A stretch of 64,000 nucleotides of DNA from Planctomycetota bacterium (GTDB lineage: Bacteria > Planctomycetota > Planctomycetia > Planctomycetales > Planctomycetaceae): the NCBI GenBank assembly GCA_018242525.1, contig JAFEBS010000010.1:62001-126000 (forward strand), in the 5' to 3' direction. This document shows, in pieces, positions 46,719 to 56,193 of this stretch. The notes under the pieces are model-generated. The model had not been told where the DNA came from, made no database searches, and worked only from the letters and a program-made list of their open reading frames with translations. Numbering within the stretch: the first letter of the stretch is position 1; every line of letters begins with the position of its first letter. A program made the position numbers and the translations under genes.

Positions 46719-46808
46719 TGGTTTACGCCCCGAAAGCAGTGATCGTTGTTGCGGTGCCGGTTCAGAACGAGACCCGAAAGCAAGAGGAGACCTGCGGTCG
46801 GACGTTTC

Positions 46809-46937
46809 GGCGGGGTCGGGAGACCCGCTCCGAACCAGGGCGGGGTCGGGAGACCCGCGCCGAACCAAGTCGGGAGACCCTCGCCGAACTGGCAACCTGC
46901 GCCGAACTAGCGACCCACGCCGAGCAACGGCATCAGC
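46809..46937. repeat. degenerate 30-bp tandem repeat in an intercistronic spacer
   Basis: Two nearly identical 30-base units start at 46809 and 46839 (ggcggggtcgggagacccgc, then c/t-ccgaacca), followed by shorter degraded copies with cgggagaccctcgccgaact, then ctgcgccgaacta and ccacgccgagca. Each unit contains the palindrome ggtcgggagacc. The array lies between the binding-protein stop (46718) and permease start (46960). An open frame crosses it, but codes only for R/E/P-rich repeats. Confidence 0.75.
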
Positions 46938-46959
46938 GGTCGGGTCACGGAGCGCGGCG

Positions 46960-48414
46960 ATGAGTCTGTTGGCCACTTGCTGGTGGACACTGGTCCGAAC
47001 GGTGGTTCTGTGCCTGGTTGCCTGGCCGATCTGTCAGTGGATCGAACGAACATTTCATGTGCTGACCCCTGCGCGTCGCACGTGGCTGCTGGTCGGTTTA
47101 CTGGCTCCTTTTTGTTTTCCGGAACTTATCGTGGGCTATGTCTTTCGCGATCTCGCCCTGTCGCATCCCGCATGGGCGGAAGCGCTCTGTGCCGGATTGC
47201 TGCTGGTGCGACTGATCCCGGTGGGAACGATCGCGCTGATGGTGGCCCCTCCGGCGGAACTGGATGCGACGGCGATTCACACTCGTCGGATGTTATTGCG
47301 GTCAGGCCAGACGGGCCAGTGGTTTGAACTGGTCCGCTGCTATTGGTTCGGTCCGATCGTCCGGGCACTGCCTGCGCTGGCATTGATGAGCACCGTGGCG
47401 TTTCAGGAATTTGAAATGGCCGCTCTGCTGCAAACGATGGGTTGGACCGACTGGTTCGTAACTGCCCAGCGTCTCGGCCTGGAACAATCGGAAATGTTTC
47501 AGCAATCATTGTGGCCGCTGGCCTGGCAGATGCCCGTCATCATCGCTGTTGTGTTCTGGTTGTTTCGCCGACGATCGCCACTGGTGCCTGGACCGGGAAA
47601 TCTGGCTGCAGCACACAGCCAGCGCGATCGGCTCGCCGTTCGGGTGGGGGTGTCGTGTGTTTTGGTGGCGGTCCTGATTGGGTGCGTGATTCCGTTGGGG
47701 TTGATGGGATGGCGGACAGTCGATGGATTCCGCCTGTTGTTGCGTCAGAGGCCGCAACAAATCGGTCTGGCCCGGGAAATGGGGACATCCGCCGCCGTGG
47801 CTGTCACGGCAGCGATCGGGGCCTGGAACATCAGCGGTCGGCTGCGGGGAGTTGCGGCCATTGGTTTGTTACCAGGTTTGCTGGGTTCGATGCTGCTCAG
47901 TCTGGGTTGTGTGGCTCTCTTTCAGACTGCATGGTTGCGACCACTTTATGACACGCCGCTGCCATGGGTCGTCTCGCTGACAGTCTGGCTGTTGCCTCGG
48001 GCGGCAATCCTGCGCTTGTGGTTGAATGCCCGGCAGGACAGCGAGGCCATTCATGCTGTGAAATTGCTGGCCATGGGGGCACCGGGCGGGATGGGGATCC
48101 GATATCAACGTCAAACTTCGGCCATTCTGTGGCACCTGCGCGAACGTTCACAGTTCCTGGCGGTCAGCCTGCTGTGCTATTGGGCGTATTGTGATTTGCC
48201 GACGGCGTACATGCTGGCCCCATCAGGCATGGCTTCTGGCCTGGTTCGGCTCTACAATTTCATGCACTTCGGCCGTTCCGCCGCATTGTCTGCAGAAGCG
48301 TTGCTGTTCTTCGGTATCCCCATCGCCTGCCTGTCCCTGCTGCTGCTCGTGAAGCGAAGAGTGTCCGGTCCCGCCAGGTTTCTTGTGACCACGAACGGTA
48401 AACTGTCCGGCTGA
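46960..48414 (+). CDS. ABC transporter permease, divergent iron-type
   Basis: The product is 484 residues with about 10-11 hydrophobic segments, fitting a fused two-half permease of the FbpB/SfuB type. Neither half shows a convincing EAA...G motif: candidates are around WFELVRCYWFGPIVRALPAL in the first half and LLAMGAPGGMGIRYQRQTSA in the second. The call rests on topology and its place between a binding protein and an ABC ATPase. GGAG lies ten bases before the ATG. It ends 14 bases before the ATPase start. Confidence 0.78.
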   Translation: MSLLATCWWTLVRTVVLCLVAWPICQWIERTFHVLTPARRTWLLVGLLAPFCFPELIVGYVFRDLALSHPAWAEALCAGLLLVRLIPVGTIALMVAPPAELDATAIHTRRMLLRSGQTGQWFELVRCYWFGPIVRALPALALMSTVAFQEFEMAALLQTMGWTDWFVTAQRLGLEQSEMFQQSLWPLAWQMPVIIAVVFWLFRRRSPLVPGPGNLAAAHSQRDRLAVRVGVSCVLVAVLIGCVIPLGLMGWRTVDGFRLLLRQRPQQIGLAREMGTSAAVAVTAAIGAWNISGRLRGVAAIGLLPGLLGSMLLSLGCVALFQTAWLRPLYDTPLPWVVSLTVWLLPRAAILRLWLNARQDSEAIHAVKLLAMGAPGGMGIRYQRQTSAILWHLRERSQFLAVSLLCYWAYCDLPTAYMLAPSGMASGLVRLYNFMHFGRSAALSAEALLFFGIPIACLSLLLLVKRRVSGPARFLVTTNGKLSG

Positions 48415-48428
48415 ATCAAGGGTCAACG

Positions 48429-50252
48429 ATGAATTTGCTCTGGTCGTTGCATGTCGTCAGTCTCACCGGCCGGCAATCGCCGCGTCTGGATCGATTGACT
48501 GTCGATATCCCCGTCGGCACGACCGCCGTCCTCGGACAATCGGGGGCCGGCAAGACATCTCTGTTGAACCTGCTCGTGGGATTTGAACGACCAACGTCTG
48601 GTCAGATTCAGTTTCAGGCTTCCGAACTGCGCCGATTCTGGTCTCCACCCACGCAGGGGCTGTGGCCGCATTTGAGCGTCGCTGAGCATCTGTCGACGGT
48701 GGCCCCCGGGGACAAGCAGTCGAACGGTCAGTTTGACCAACTGCTTGCAGACTTCAACTTGCTTGCCGTGCGCGACGCCCGACCGGCGTCGCTGTCGCTG
48801 GGCGAGAGATCACGGCTGAGTGTCGCGCGCTGCCTGGCCAGTGGTGCGCAGGTTCTGATCATGGACGAACCGCTGGCGCATGTGGATGCGGCGCGTCTGG
48901 GGAGTTACTGGTCGGCGATCCGGGCTCATTGCCAGGCCAACGGCACAGCCCTGGTATTCGCCACGCATTCACCGGATGTTGTCTTGCGGGAAGCCACGCA
49001 GGTCATTTGTCTGTCTCATGGAAAGCTGTGCTATGCGGGTTCGGTTCACGAATTGTACGACCAGCCGCAATCGCCCGAACTGGCCGAAATGCTGGGGCCC
49101 TGCAACTGGCTGTCGGTCGAAGACCAGCAGCGGTGGCTGTCGACATCGTCGGCACCCACGGACTGCTGCATTCGCCCCGAGCGACTGGCGGTGAGCGTGG
49201 ATCTGGCAAGTGCCGTGGAAGTCGCCGGTTCCCGCTTTGCCGGATCGTGTGCTGAATTGGATGTGGTACATCTGAGCGATGGAGCCCGACGAACGTTTAT
49301 CCACCGCCCGGCCCGGGCGTCGCTGCGTCCCGGGGATCGAGTGATGTTGAAAGTGCTGTTGCTGCTGATGGCGTTGCTGCTTCCCGGTTGTGGAGACAGC
49401 GAACCGGCCCTGACGGTCAAGAAAGAGTCGTATTGGTCGATGCCCCCGGATGGTCCGCGTGTACCGGCACCTCGTGGAATGACCGTTTCGCCCGAGGGGG
49501 AATACCTGGTACTGGACAATGCCGGACGTCTGCTGGTGTTCGACGAAACGGGAAAACTGCAGCGGAAATGGTGGATGCCGGCTTACTCGGTCGGCAAACC
49601 GGAAGGGGTCTGCGTCCTGAAGGATGGTCGAATTGCGGTCGCGGACACACACTACCACAGGGTGGTGCTCTTCAATCACGAGGGCGAGGTCAGCAGCACC
49701 TTCGGAAAGCTCGGGTCTGGACCAGGGGAATTCTACTATCCGGTTTCGGTTATTCAGGACGACAAGGAGAACCTTTACGTCTGCGAATACGGAGATGGAA
49801 ACGACCGCGTCCAGAAGTTCTCGAAGGACGGGACATTCCTGCTGCAGATTGGCTCGTACGGGACCGATGACGGTCAATTTCAGCGTCCCAGCGGTGCCGC
49901 GTGGTACGAAGGCAGGATTTACGTCGTCGACGCGTTCAACAATCGGATCCAGGTTTTCGACGAAGGTGGAAAACTGGTTGCAATTCTGGGGACTTCAGAC
50001 AAAATATCTGATCTTTACTATCCCTACGATATTTGTGTGAACGAAGCTGGGGAATTGTACGTTGTGGAATACGGTGCGGGGCGGGTGTCGAAGTTTGATC
50101 GTTCCGGTAAGCTGTTGGGTCGATACGGGCACACGGGGGGCGGGTCGGAAGCGGCCGAGTTGAAAACCCCGTGGGGCTTGACGGTCGATCACCGTGGCAG
50201 GGTTTACGTCTGCGATACAGGGAACCGTCGGATTGTCGAACTGGAATTGTGA
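48429..50252 (+). CDS. ABC transporter ATPase fused in frame to an NHL beta-propeller lipoprotein-like domain
   Basis: The open frame is 607 residues. Residues 1-305 are an ABC ATPase: VLGQSGAGKTSLLNLLVGFE (Walker A, about 35), LSLGERSRLSVARCL (signature-like, unusual for the LSGGQ form), VLIMDEPLAHVD (Walker B), ATHSPDVV (H-loop) and a TOBE-like end (LRPGDRVMLKV). From Met306 the sequence becomes LKVLLLLMALLLPGCGDSEP, a complete lipoprotein signal with lipobox LPGC, and then six NHL-like propeller repeats (GEYLVLDNAGRLLVFDETG, GRIAVADTHYHRVVLFNHEG, and so on). An in-frame ATG at 49344 has GGGGA seven bases upstream and could start a separate lipoprotein. Confidence 0.85.
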   Translation: MNLLWSLHVVSLTGRQSPRLDRLTVDIPVGTTAVLGQSGAGKTSLLNLLVGFERPTSGQIQFQASELRRFWSPPTQGLWPHLSVAEHLSTVAPGDKQSNGQFDQLLADFNLLAVRDARPASLSLGERSRLSVARCLASGAQVLIMDEPLAHVDAARLGSYWSAIRAHCQANGTALVFATHSPDVVLREATQVICLSHGKLCYAGSVHELYDQPQSPELAEMLGPCNWLSVEDQQRWLSTSSAPTDCCIRPERLAVSVDLASAVEVAGSRFAGSCAELDVVHLSDGARRTFIHRPARASLRPGDRVMLKVLLLLMALLLPGCGDSEPALTVKKESYWSMPPDGPRVPAPRGMTVSPEGEYLVLDNAGRLLVFDETGKLQRKWWMPAYSVGKPEGVCVLKDGRIAVADTHYHRVVLFNHEGEVSSTFGKLGSGPGEFYYPVSVIQDDKENLYVCEYGDGNDRVQKFSKDGTFLLQIGSYGTDDGQFQRPSGAAWYEGRIYVVDAFNNRIQVFDEGGKLVAILGTSDKISDLYYPYDICVNEAGELYVVEYGAGRVSKFDRSGKLLGRYGHTGGGSEAAELKTPWGLTVDHRGRVYVCDTGNRRIVELEL

Positions 50253-50346
50253 TGTGGCCCAAGGGATTGGAATTGCAAGTTTGGAGCGGTCGCTTGAGAA
50301 TTGCGTCTTTACACGTCGTTAACTGCAGCTCATTGCCGAGGATTTG

Positions 50347-53346
50347 ATGAAGCGTCTGCGTCGAATCATCGCGAGTGTTTTTCCTTCGCCACGTTCCCGC
50401 GTGCGTTGGCAGGATGGGATTCCGCTGGCGGTGTTTGCAGTGATCTTCATTGGTGGATGCGGCTGGCTGGAATTCGCTCATCTCCTGATGTTCGCCCGCC
50501 CGGCCATGTTGGTCTTGGCCGTGATCTCACCGTGGTTCTGGTGGATGCATGTCGCCGGTTACGGAGGATTGCCGAAGGGACGCGGATCGGTGGCCCTGAT
50601 GGTCCGTCTGTTACTCGTCGGACTGTTTGCCATGGTTCTGGCGGAACCCCGATCCGTCCGTTCGAAAGACGTGATGTCGGTGGTTTTCGCGCTGGATGTC
50701 AGCGATTCGATCTATAGTGCGGACAAGCCGATCTCGTACATCACGGAGACCGTGCAGAATCATCGTCCGAAGGGAACCGAGGATCAGCAGAGCCTGATTA
50801 TTTTCGGCAAGAATCCGGCGGTTGAACTGCCCCCCGCAAAAGCCTTTCCGCTGGAGGCGTTGAATTCTCAGATTGATCGCGGGTCGACGAACCTGGAGCA
50901 GGCGTTGTCCATGTCATCCGCCGTCATCAAGGAGGATGTTCAAGGCCGGATCGTCCTGATCAGCGACGGGGTTCAGACGGAAGGAAACCTGTCGCGCACC
51001 CTGGCCGATCTGAAGGCCCGCGGGATCGCCGTTGACGTCCTGCCGATCGATTATTCGTACAACAACGAAGTCTGGCTGGAACGACTCGACCTGCCTCAGC
51101 AAGTGAAGCTTGGGGAAACGTATGAAGCAGCAATGGTATTGTCCTCGTTAAGCGACGGGACCGGCACCCTGGTTCTGCGGGAAAACAACAAGGTCATCGC
51201 CGAACAGAAGGTGGACTACAAGACCGGCAAGAATCGCTATTCCGTGCCGATCACCCTGCGGTCCGCGGGTTACTACGAGTATTCCGCCAGCATTGAAGTT
51301 CCCAAGGCTCAAGATAGTCTGAACCAGAATAACTCGGTCGAGAATTACATCTTTGTCGACGGCGAAGGAAAAGTTTTGCTCGTGACGGATTCCGTGGGCG
51401 ACAAGCGAGACTGGGAACGGCTGGAAAGTGCGATTCGCGAAGGGGAACGGGCCGTCGAAGTCATGTCGGGAGCCGACTTTCCCCGCGACGCGGCGTCATT
51501 GCTTCCCTACGATGCGATCATCTTTTGCAACGTCCCGCACGACGAATTTGATTCTCAGCAATTGCAGGCCGTCCACGATTCCGTGCACAACATGGGAGCG
51601 GGATTCCTGATGACGGGGGGGCCAAACAGTTTCGGGCCCGGCGGTTATCACCGCACGGTCATCGAAGAGATCCTGCCAGTCTCGATGGATATCACCCAGA
51701 AGAAAGTGCTCCCCAAGGGGGCTCTGGCGATTATCCTGCATACGTGCGAATTTCCCGAGGGGAACACGTGGGGGAAACGCATCACCAAGCAGGCGATCAA
51801 GGTCCTGGGGGCACAGGATGAAGTGGGAGTGCTGGCCTACACCGAGAAAGGTGAAGACTGGCTGTTCCCGCTGACGCCGGCTGCCAAGTACGAAGAACTG
51901 GTGCCGCTGATCAATGGTGCCACGATCGGTGACATGCCCAGCTTTCAGAACACCATGCAGATGGGTCTGAAGGGGCTGATGAAGAGCGATGCCGCGACCC
52001 GTCATATGATCATCATCTCGGATGGTGACCCGCAGCCGCCCACCCCCAAGCTGATGCAGGAATTCGTGGACGCACAGGTCAGCGTTTCGATGGTCGCCGT
52101 CTTTCCGCACGGGGGGATGGAAATCAAGTCGATGCAGGGTGTGTCGGGCGTCACCGGCGGCCGGTATTACTACCCGCAGGATCCCAACGAGCTGCCGGCA
52201 ATCTTCATCAAGGAATCGAAGACTCTGAAGCGCAGCCTGCTACAGAACAAGACGTTTGTTCCCACCGTCGGATTCCCGTCGCCGGTGATCAAGGGGCTGG
52301 AATCCATGCCGGAATTGAAGGGATATGTGATCACGACGGGCAAGGGGCATCCCGCGATGCAGATTCTGAATGGCCCGCCCGATGCCGAAGAATCCGACAG
52401 CCTGGATCCCATCCTTTCGATCTGGCAGCACGGGCTCGGAAAAACCGCTGCGTTTACCTCGGACTTCAGCACGAACTGGGGTGTGAACTGGCAGAAGTGG
52501 GATCGATTCCAGCCCTTCATCCGGCAATTGATGACCGACATCAGCCGGGTGAAACGGGATGGTCATTTGCGGATGTCCACGCACACAGCGGGCGGTGAAG
52601 CGGTCGTGGTGGTTGAGGACTTCCACCCGGACGAATCGTTCCTGGACCTGCAGGTGAAACTGTCAGGACCGAACCAGAAGTCGGAACTGGTCGCGTTGAA
52701 GCAGGTCGGGCCGCGTCGCTATCAGGGATCGGTGCCGCTGTGGGGACGGGGTCGATACCATGCCGTCGCCCAGGGGACAGGGGGCAACCGCAAGGATCTG
52801 GCGTTCGGGGGCTTCATCGTTTCGTACTCTCCGGAATACCTGCGGTTTCGATCCAATCGCCAGGCGTTGCAGGAAATCGTCGATCGGACCGGCGGACGAA
52901 TCCTGACAGGAGATCCCGAGAAGGATGCTGTCTACACGCACAACCGGGCACCGAAGCGAAGTTCGCAGCCGATTTTTGACTGGTTCCTGGTCGCCCTGGC
53001 GATCCTGATTCCGGTCGATGTCGCTATTCGCCGCGTGCAAATTGATTTCGCGGGCATTTGGAAGGCATTGACCATGCAACGCCGGGCGACGTCAACGGCA
53101 ACGATGGGAACTCTGCTCCAGACCAAGCAAACAATCAGTGCGACCCTGAAATCCAAGCGGCAGGAACGCCCCAAGTCGTCCCAGCCCGGGTTTGTGCCGC
53201 CGCGCTCAACATCCTCGAAACCGTCCACCGCCACGCAGCAGCCCAAAACACCACCCGCGGCACCGCCACCAGGAACTGGCGCGACGCCCACATCCACCAC
53301 CGAACGACTGTTGGCGTTGAAACGCAAGCGGGATGAACAGCCGTAA
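50347..53346 (+). CDS. vWA/GATase-like membrane protein 1
   Basis: The product is 999 residues. Two or three N-terminal transmembrane segments (about 24-100) lead to a vWA-like domain starting VVFALDVSDSIYSADK, where the DxSDS form replaces the usual DxSxS metal site. A class-I-glutaminase-like region lies at about 338-440 (LLVTDSVGDKRDWERLESAI, then YDAIIFCNVPHDEF, then AGFLMTGGPNSFGPGGYHRT), then a second vWA-like block (about 460-620, HMIIISDGDPQPP). A C-terminal helix (about 875-895, PIFDWFLVALAILIPVDVAI) and a Pro-rich tail follow. CGAGG precedes the ATG at 50347. Function unknown; the cluster suggests envelope-complex assembly. Confidence 0.85.
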   Translation: MKRLRRIIASVFPSPRSRVRWQDGIPLAVFAVIFIGGCGWLEFAHLLMFARPAMLVLAVISPWFWWMHVAGYGGLPKGRGSVALMVRLLLVGLFAMVLAEPRSVRSKDVMSVVFALDVSDSIYSADKPISYITETVQNHRPKGTEDQQSLIIFGKNPAVELPPAKAFPLEALNSQIDRGSTNLEQALSMSSAVIKEDVQGRIVLISDGVQTEGNLSRTLADLKARGIAVDVLPIDYSYNNEVWLERLDLPQQVKLGETYEAAMVLSSLSDGTGTLVLRENNKVIAEQKVDYKTGKNRYSVPITLRSAGYYEYSASIEVPKAQDSLNQNNSVENYIFVDGEGKVLLVTDSVGDKRDWERLESAIREGERAVEVMSGADFPRDAASLLPYDAIIFCNVPHDEFDSQQLQAVHDSVHNMGAGFLMTGGPNSFGPGGYHRTVIEEILPVSMDITQKKVLPKGALAIILHTCEFPEGNTWGKRITKQAIKVLGAQDEVGVLAYTEKGEDWLFPLTPAAKYEELVPLINGATIGDMPSFQNTMQMGLKGLMKSDAATRHMIIISDGDPQPPTPKLMQEFVDAQVSVSMVAVFPHGGMEIKSMQGVSGVTGGRYYYPQDPNELPAIFIKESKTLKRSLLQNKTFVPTVGFPSPVIKGLESMPELKGYVITTGKGHPAMQILNGPPDAEESDSLDPILSIWQHGLGKTAAFTSDFSTNWGVNWQKWDRFQPFIRQLMTDISRVKRDGHLRMSTHTAGGEAVVVVEDFHPDESFLDLQVKLSGPNQKSELVALKQVGPRRYQGSVPLWGRGRYHAVAQGTGGNRKDLAFGGFIVSYSPEYLRFRSNRQALQEIVDRTGGRILTGDPEKDAVYTHNRAPKRSSQPIFDWFLVALAILIPVDVAIRRVQIDFAGIWKALTMQRRATSTATMGTLLQTKQTISATLKSKRQERPKSSQPGFVPPRSTSSKPSTATQQPKTPPAAPPPGTGATPTSTTERLLALKRKRDEQP

Positions 53347-53410
53347 GTTCCCTTTGGTTCGCCGACGATGTATCACGCAGCAACAACCCACTGAAAACCG
53401 GAGACAGATC

Positions 53411-56167
53411 ATGAATGCCGACAACGGAACGCCGAAACGGCGCGTCACCGTTGTGTGGCGGATCGTTCAGTTCCTGGTCCCGGGGTTGGCGGTCATGTCG
53501 CTGGCGGACGCGCATGTACTACGAACCGTCAAGCCGGTTTCGACAGTCTTCGTCCTGGATCTCAGTGATTCCATCGAATCCACCGACAGGTTCGTTTCGT
53601 ACGTTTCCGATTTGGCGCAGAGCCAGGCTGACCGAACGGTTCCAGACACTTTGCAAAGTCTGATTGTCTTCGGTCAGGATGCGTTTTCGGAATCGGTTTC
53701 ATCGCATCGATTGCGAGTGGATGGCATCAAATCACCTGTGAATCACCACGGGACAAACCTGGAGCGGGCGCTGACGTTTGCCGCGAACCCGATGGGGCAG
53801 TCCGTTCAGGGACGCATCGTGCTGGTCAGCGACGGCAATCAAACGGAAGGGAACCTGGCGAATGCTGTGCCGGACCTGAAATCGCGACAGATCCATGTCG
53901 ATGTTTTGCCAATTGAGTTTTCGTACCCGAACGAAGTCTGGCTCGAACGACTGGACCTTCCCGATTCTGAGTCGAAAGCCTCGGAAGCGGTGATTGTTGT
54001 CGGTGCACAAGCCCGCGGACAGGGAAAGTTGGTTCTCTCGGACCTCACCGGGGTTATTGCTCAACGCGAAATCGAATACGGGCCTGGCACAAATTCATTT
54101 CGATTGCCGGTGACGCTGCCGCAGTCCGGGTCCATGGAATACTCGGCAACCATTGAGATTCCAGCATCACAGATCGACCGCCGCGGGAATAATTCCGTCC
54201 ACAATTCCATCCACGTTGCCTCGCGGAAAAAAGTGTTGATTGTCACCGGCGAATCGGGAGTTCAGGACGGTCTGCCGTTCAAGCAGGCGTTGGAAGGTGA
54301 TTCTGAGGTGATCGTGTTGCCAGCGTCAGGTGTGGCGCAACCTGGTCAGGTACTGGCCGGCAACGACTTGATCGTCTTTTGCAATGTTCGCGCGGATGAA
54401 TTCCGCGAACGACAACTTCGCGAGATCCGGACTGCGGTGCAAGCGGGGACTGGATTTCTCTTGGCTGGTGGCGAGAGTTTCGACGGTTACCGTCAAACCA
54501 TGATCGAAGAAATCCTGCCGGTTTCGATGACAGATCTCCCTCCAGGCGCCCGCCCGAACGGAGCATTGGTTTTTGTTCTGGATAACCTCCTGTTTAACGA
54601 ATTCACAACATCGGGCAAGCGGGCCACCAAACAGGCCATGCTCACCATGCGATCAACGGACAAAGTGGGAGTATTGGCATCGGGGGACGATGGAGACGCG
54701 TGGGCGGTCCGCTTGACGTCGGCCGACCAGCACCAGGAAATGTTTCGGACGATCAACAATACTCCGATCGGTCGAATACACAGCTTGAAGACCGCCCTGC
54801 GAATGGGATTGGACGAACTCAGGACCAGCGATGCCGCAACCCGTCACCTGATTATTCTGACTGCGGCGATTTCGAATCTGCCCGATCAAACGTTTCTTCA
54901 GCAGTTCGCCGACGCCGGTGTCTCGATGTCAACCGTTATCGCCTCCCCTTACGCAGATGCCGGCTTGGACAAGTCCGCGTTGCAGGCGATTGCCACAGCC
55001 ACAGGTGGTCGGTACTACCTGACAGAGCGCGGCTCAGAAATTCCCGCCATTTTCCTCCACGAAGTCAAGACGGCACTTGCCTCTCACTACCAGTCCACAC
55101 GGTTCTCGCCAACGGTCCCACAGTCATTCCGCAATGCCACATACCTGCAGGGTCTTCCGGAACTGCAGGGGTATGTCATCACGACTCTCAAGCGGATGGC
55201 AACACAGGTCTTGAATGGTCCTGGCCGCGATCAATTGCCTGGTTCCCACGTTCCGATCCTGGCAACGGGCAGTTATGGGCGGGGCAGGACCGCGGCCTTC
55301 ACAGGGGACTGGGATGGATTGAGCCGATGGGACGGCCTCCGGCCATTCATCAGGCAGTTGACTGGGGAAATCCGTGGCTCAAACCATCTTCGAGTGGTGA
55401 CGACATCCACAAATGGAAAAGTCCGCATCACCGTGGACGATCTGCATCCCCTGGAATCTGAGCTGGATGTGCAGGCGAGCATCATCGATGATTCGCAAAA
55501 ATCCACGTCGATACCATTCCAGAAAACAGGTCCGCGGCGGTATGAGGTTACAGTTCCCTTCGTACAAGACCGGATGGCTGTGACAATTCGGGCTCGGCGA
55601 AACGAGCGTATCGAGACCGTTTTGTGTTGGGCAGAGTACTCGGCCGGGAATTCACGCGAGCTTCTGCAGACGCAGTCGAACCGAGCCGTTTTGGAGAAAC
55701 TGGCTGCCGACACCAACGGGCGGGTTCTGACAGGTAATGCCAGTCAGGATGCTGCATTCCTGATCGCGCCGACATTCACTCAATCTTCGCAGGCGGGATT
55801 TGACTGGTTCCTGATCTCGCTCGCCCTCGTCATTCCGTTGATGTACTTCCTGGTATGGACCTGCCAGGAAACGGAACTGGCATGTCACCGTGCGATGCAG
55901 CGGCCGAGAATTATCTCCGGTTCCACGCTGGTGTCACTGTTGAAGACAAAACTGTGGGTCACTGCGGCCTTGTCCTCCAAAGGGACCGCTCGTCTGCTCG
56001 TTCAACGATGGTCGCCAACACCGCGATCCGCGACGTGGAATCCTCCTGAGATCTCCATTCAGCCGCCCCGGGAAATCAAGACGCACGTCGAGGACGGGAC
56101 GGCCATTTCGACCATCGAGAAACTGCTGGCGCTGAAACGCCAGACGCAAAACTTCCAGCAATCCTGA
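53411..56167 (+). CDS. vWA/GATase-like membrane protein 2, diverged paralog
   Basis: The product is about 918 residues and aligns with the preceding protein nearly end to end: VFVLDLSDSIESTDR for VVFALDVSDSIYSAD, GNLANAVPDLKSRQIHVDVL for the parallel stretch, AGTGFLLAGGESFDGYRQTM for AGFLMTGGPNSFGPGGYHRT, and DWFLISLALVIPLMYFLV for the C-terminal helix. The N-terminal membrane block is shortened to one segment. The start is the ATG at 53411 with GGAGA nine bases upstream; a longer frame begins in the preceding gene. A tandem duplication followed by divergence explains the pair. Confidence 0.83.
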   Translation: MNADNGTPKRRVTVVWRIVQFLVPGLAVMSLADAHVLRTVKPVSTVFVLDLSDSIESTDRFVSYVSDLAQSQADRTVPDTLQSLIVFGQDAFSESVSSHRLRVDGIKSPVNHHGTNLERALTFAANPMGQSVQGRIVLVSDGNQTEGNLANAVPDLKSRQIHVDVLPIEFSYPNEVWLERLDLPDSESKASEAVIVVGAQARGQGKLVLSDLTGVIAQREIEYGPGTNSFRLPVTLPQSGSMEYSATIEIPASQIDRRGNNSVHNSIHVASRKKVLIVTGESGVQDGLPFKQALEGDSEVIVLPASGVAQPGQVLAGNDLIVFCNVRADEFRERQLREIRTAVQAGTGFLLAGGESFDGYRQTMIEEILPVSMTDLPPGARPNGALVFVLDNLLFNEFTTSGKRATKQAMLTMRSTDKVGVLASGDDGDAWAVRLTSADQHQEMFRTINNTPIGRIHSLKTALRMGLDELRTSDAATRHLIILTAAISNLPDQTFLQQFADAGVSMSTVIASPYADAGLDKSALQAIATATGGRYYLTERGSEIPAIFLHEVKTALASHYQSTRFSPTVPQSFRNATYLQGLPELQGYVITTLKRMATQVLNGPGRDQLPGSHVPILATGSYGRGRTAAFTGDWDGLSRWDGLRPFIRQLTGEIRGSNHLRVVTTSTNGKVRITVDDLHPLESELDVQASIIDDSQKSTSIPFQKTGPRRYEVTVPFVQDRMAVTIRARRNERIETVLCWAEYSAGNSRELLQTQSNRAVLEKLAADTNGRVLTGNASQDAAFLIAPTFTQSSQAGFDWFLISLALVIPLMYFLVWTCQETELACHRAMQRPRIISGSTLVSLLKTKLWVTAALSSKGTARLLVQRWSPTPRSATWNPPEISIQPPREIKTHVEDGTAISTIEKLLALKRQTQNFQQS

Positions 56168-56193
56168 CTTCTTCATTTGACCGGAGCCTGAAC

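Noticed and set aside
46809..46937. CRISPR array
   Set aside because: Units are contiguous without spacers, repeats decay quickly and no cas genes are present.
46682..46963. 93-codon open frame through the tandem array
   Set aside because: Its sequence is only the translated 30-bp repeat (RRGRETRSEP.. units) and it overlaps the binding-protein end; no ribosome-binding site.
49320..49350. Frameshift splitting the ATPase from the propeller
   Set aside because: The ATPase frame stays family-like right up to the junction, so no indel is needed; kept instead as an in-frame fusion or internal start.
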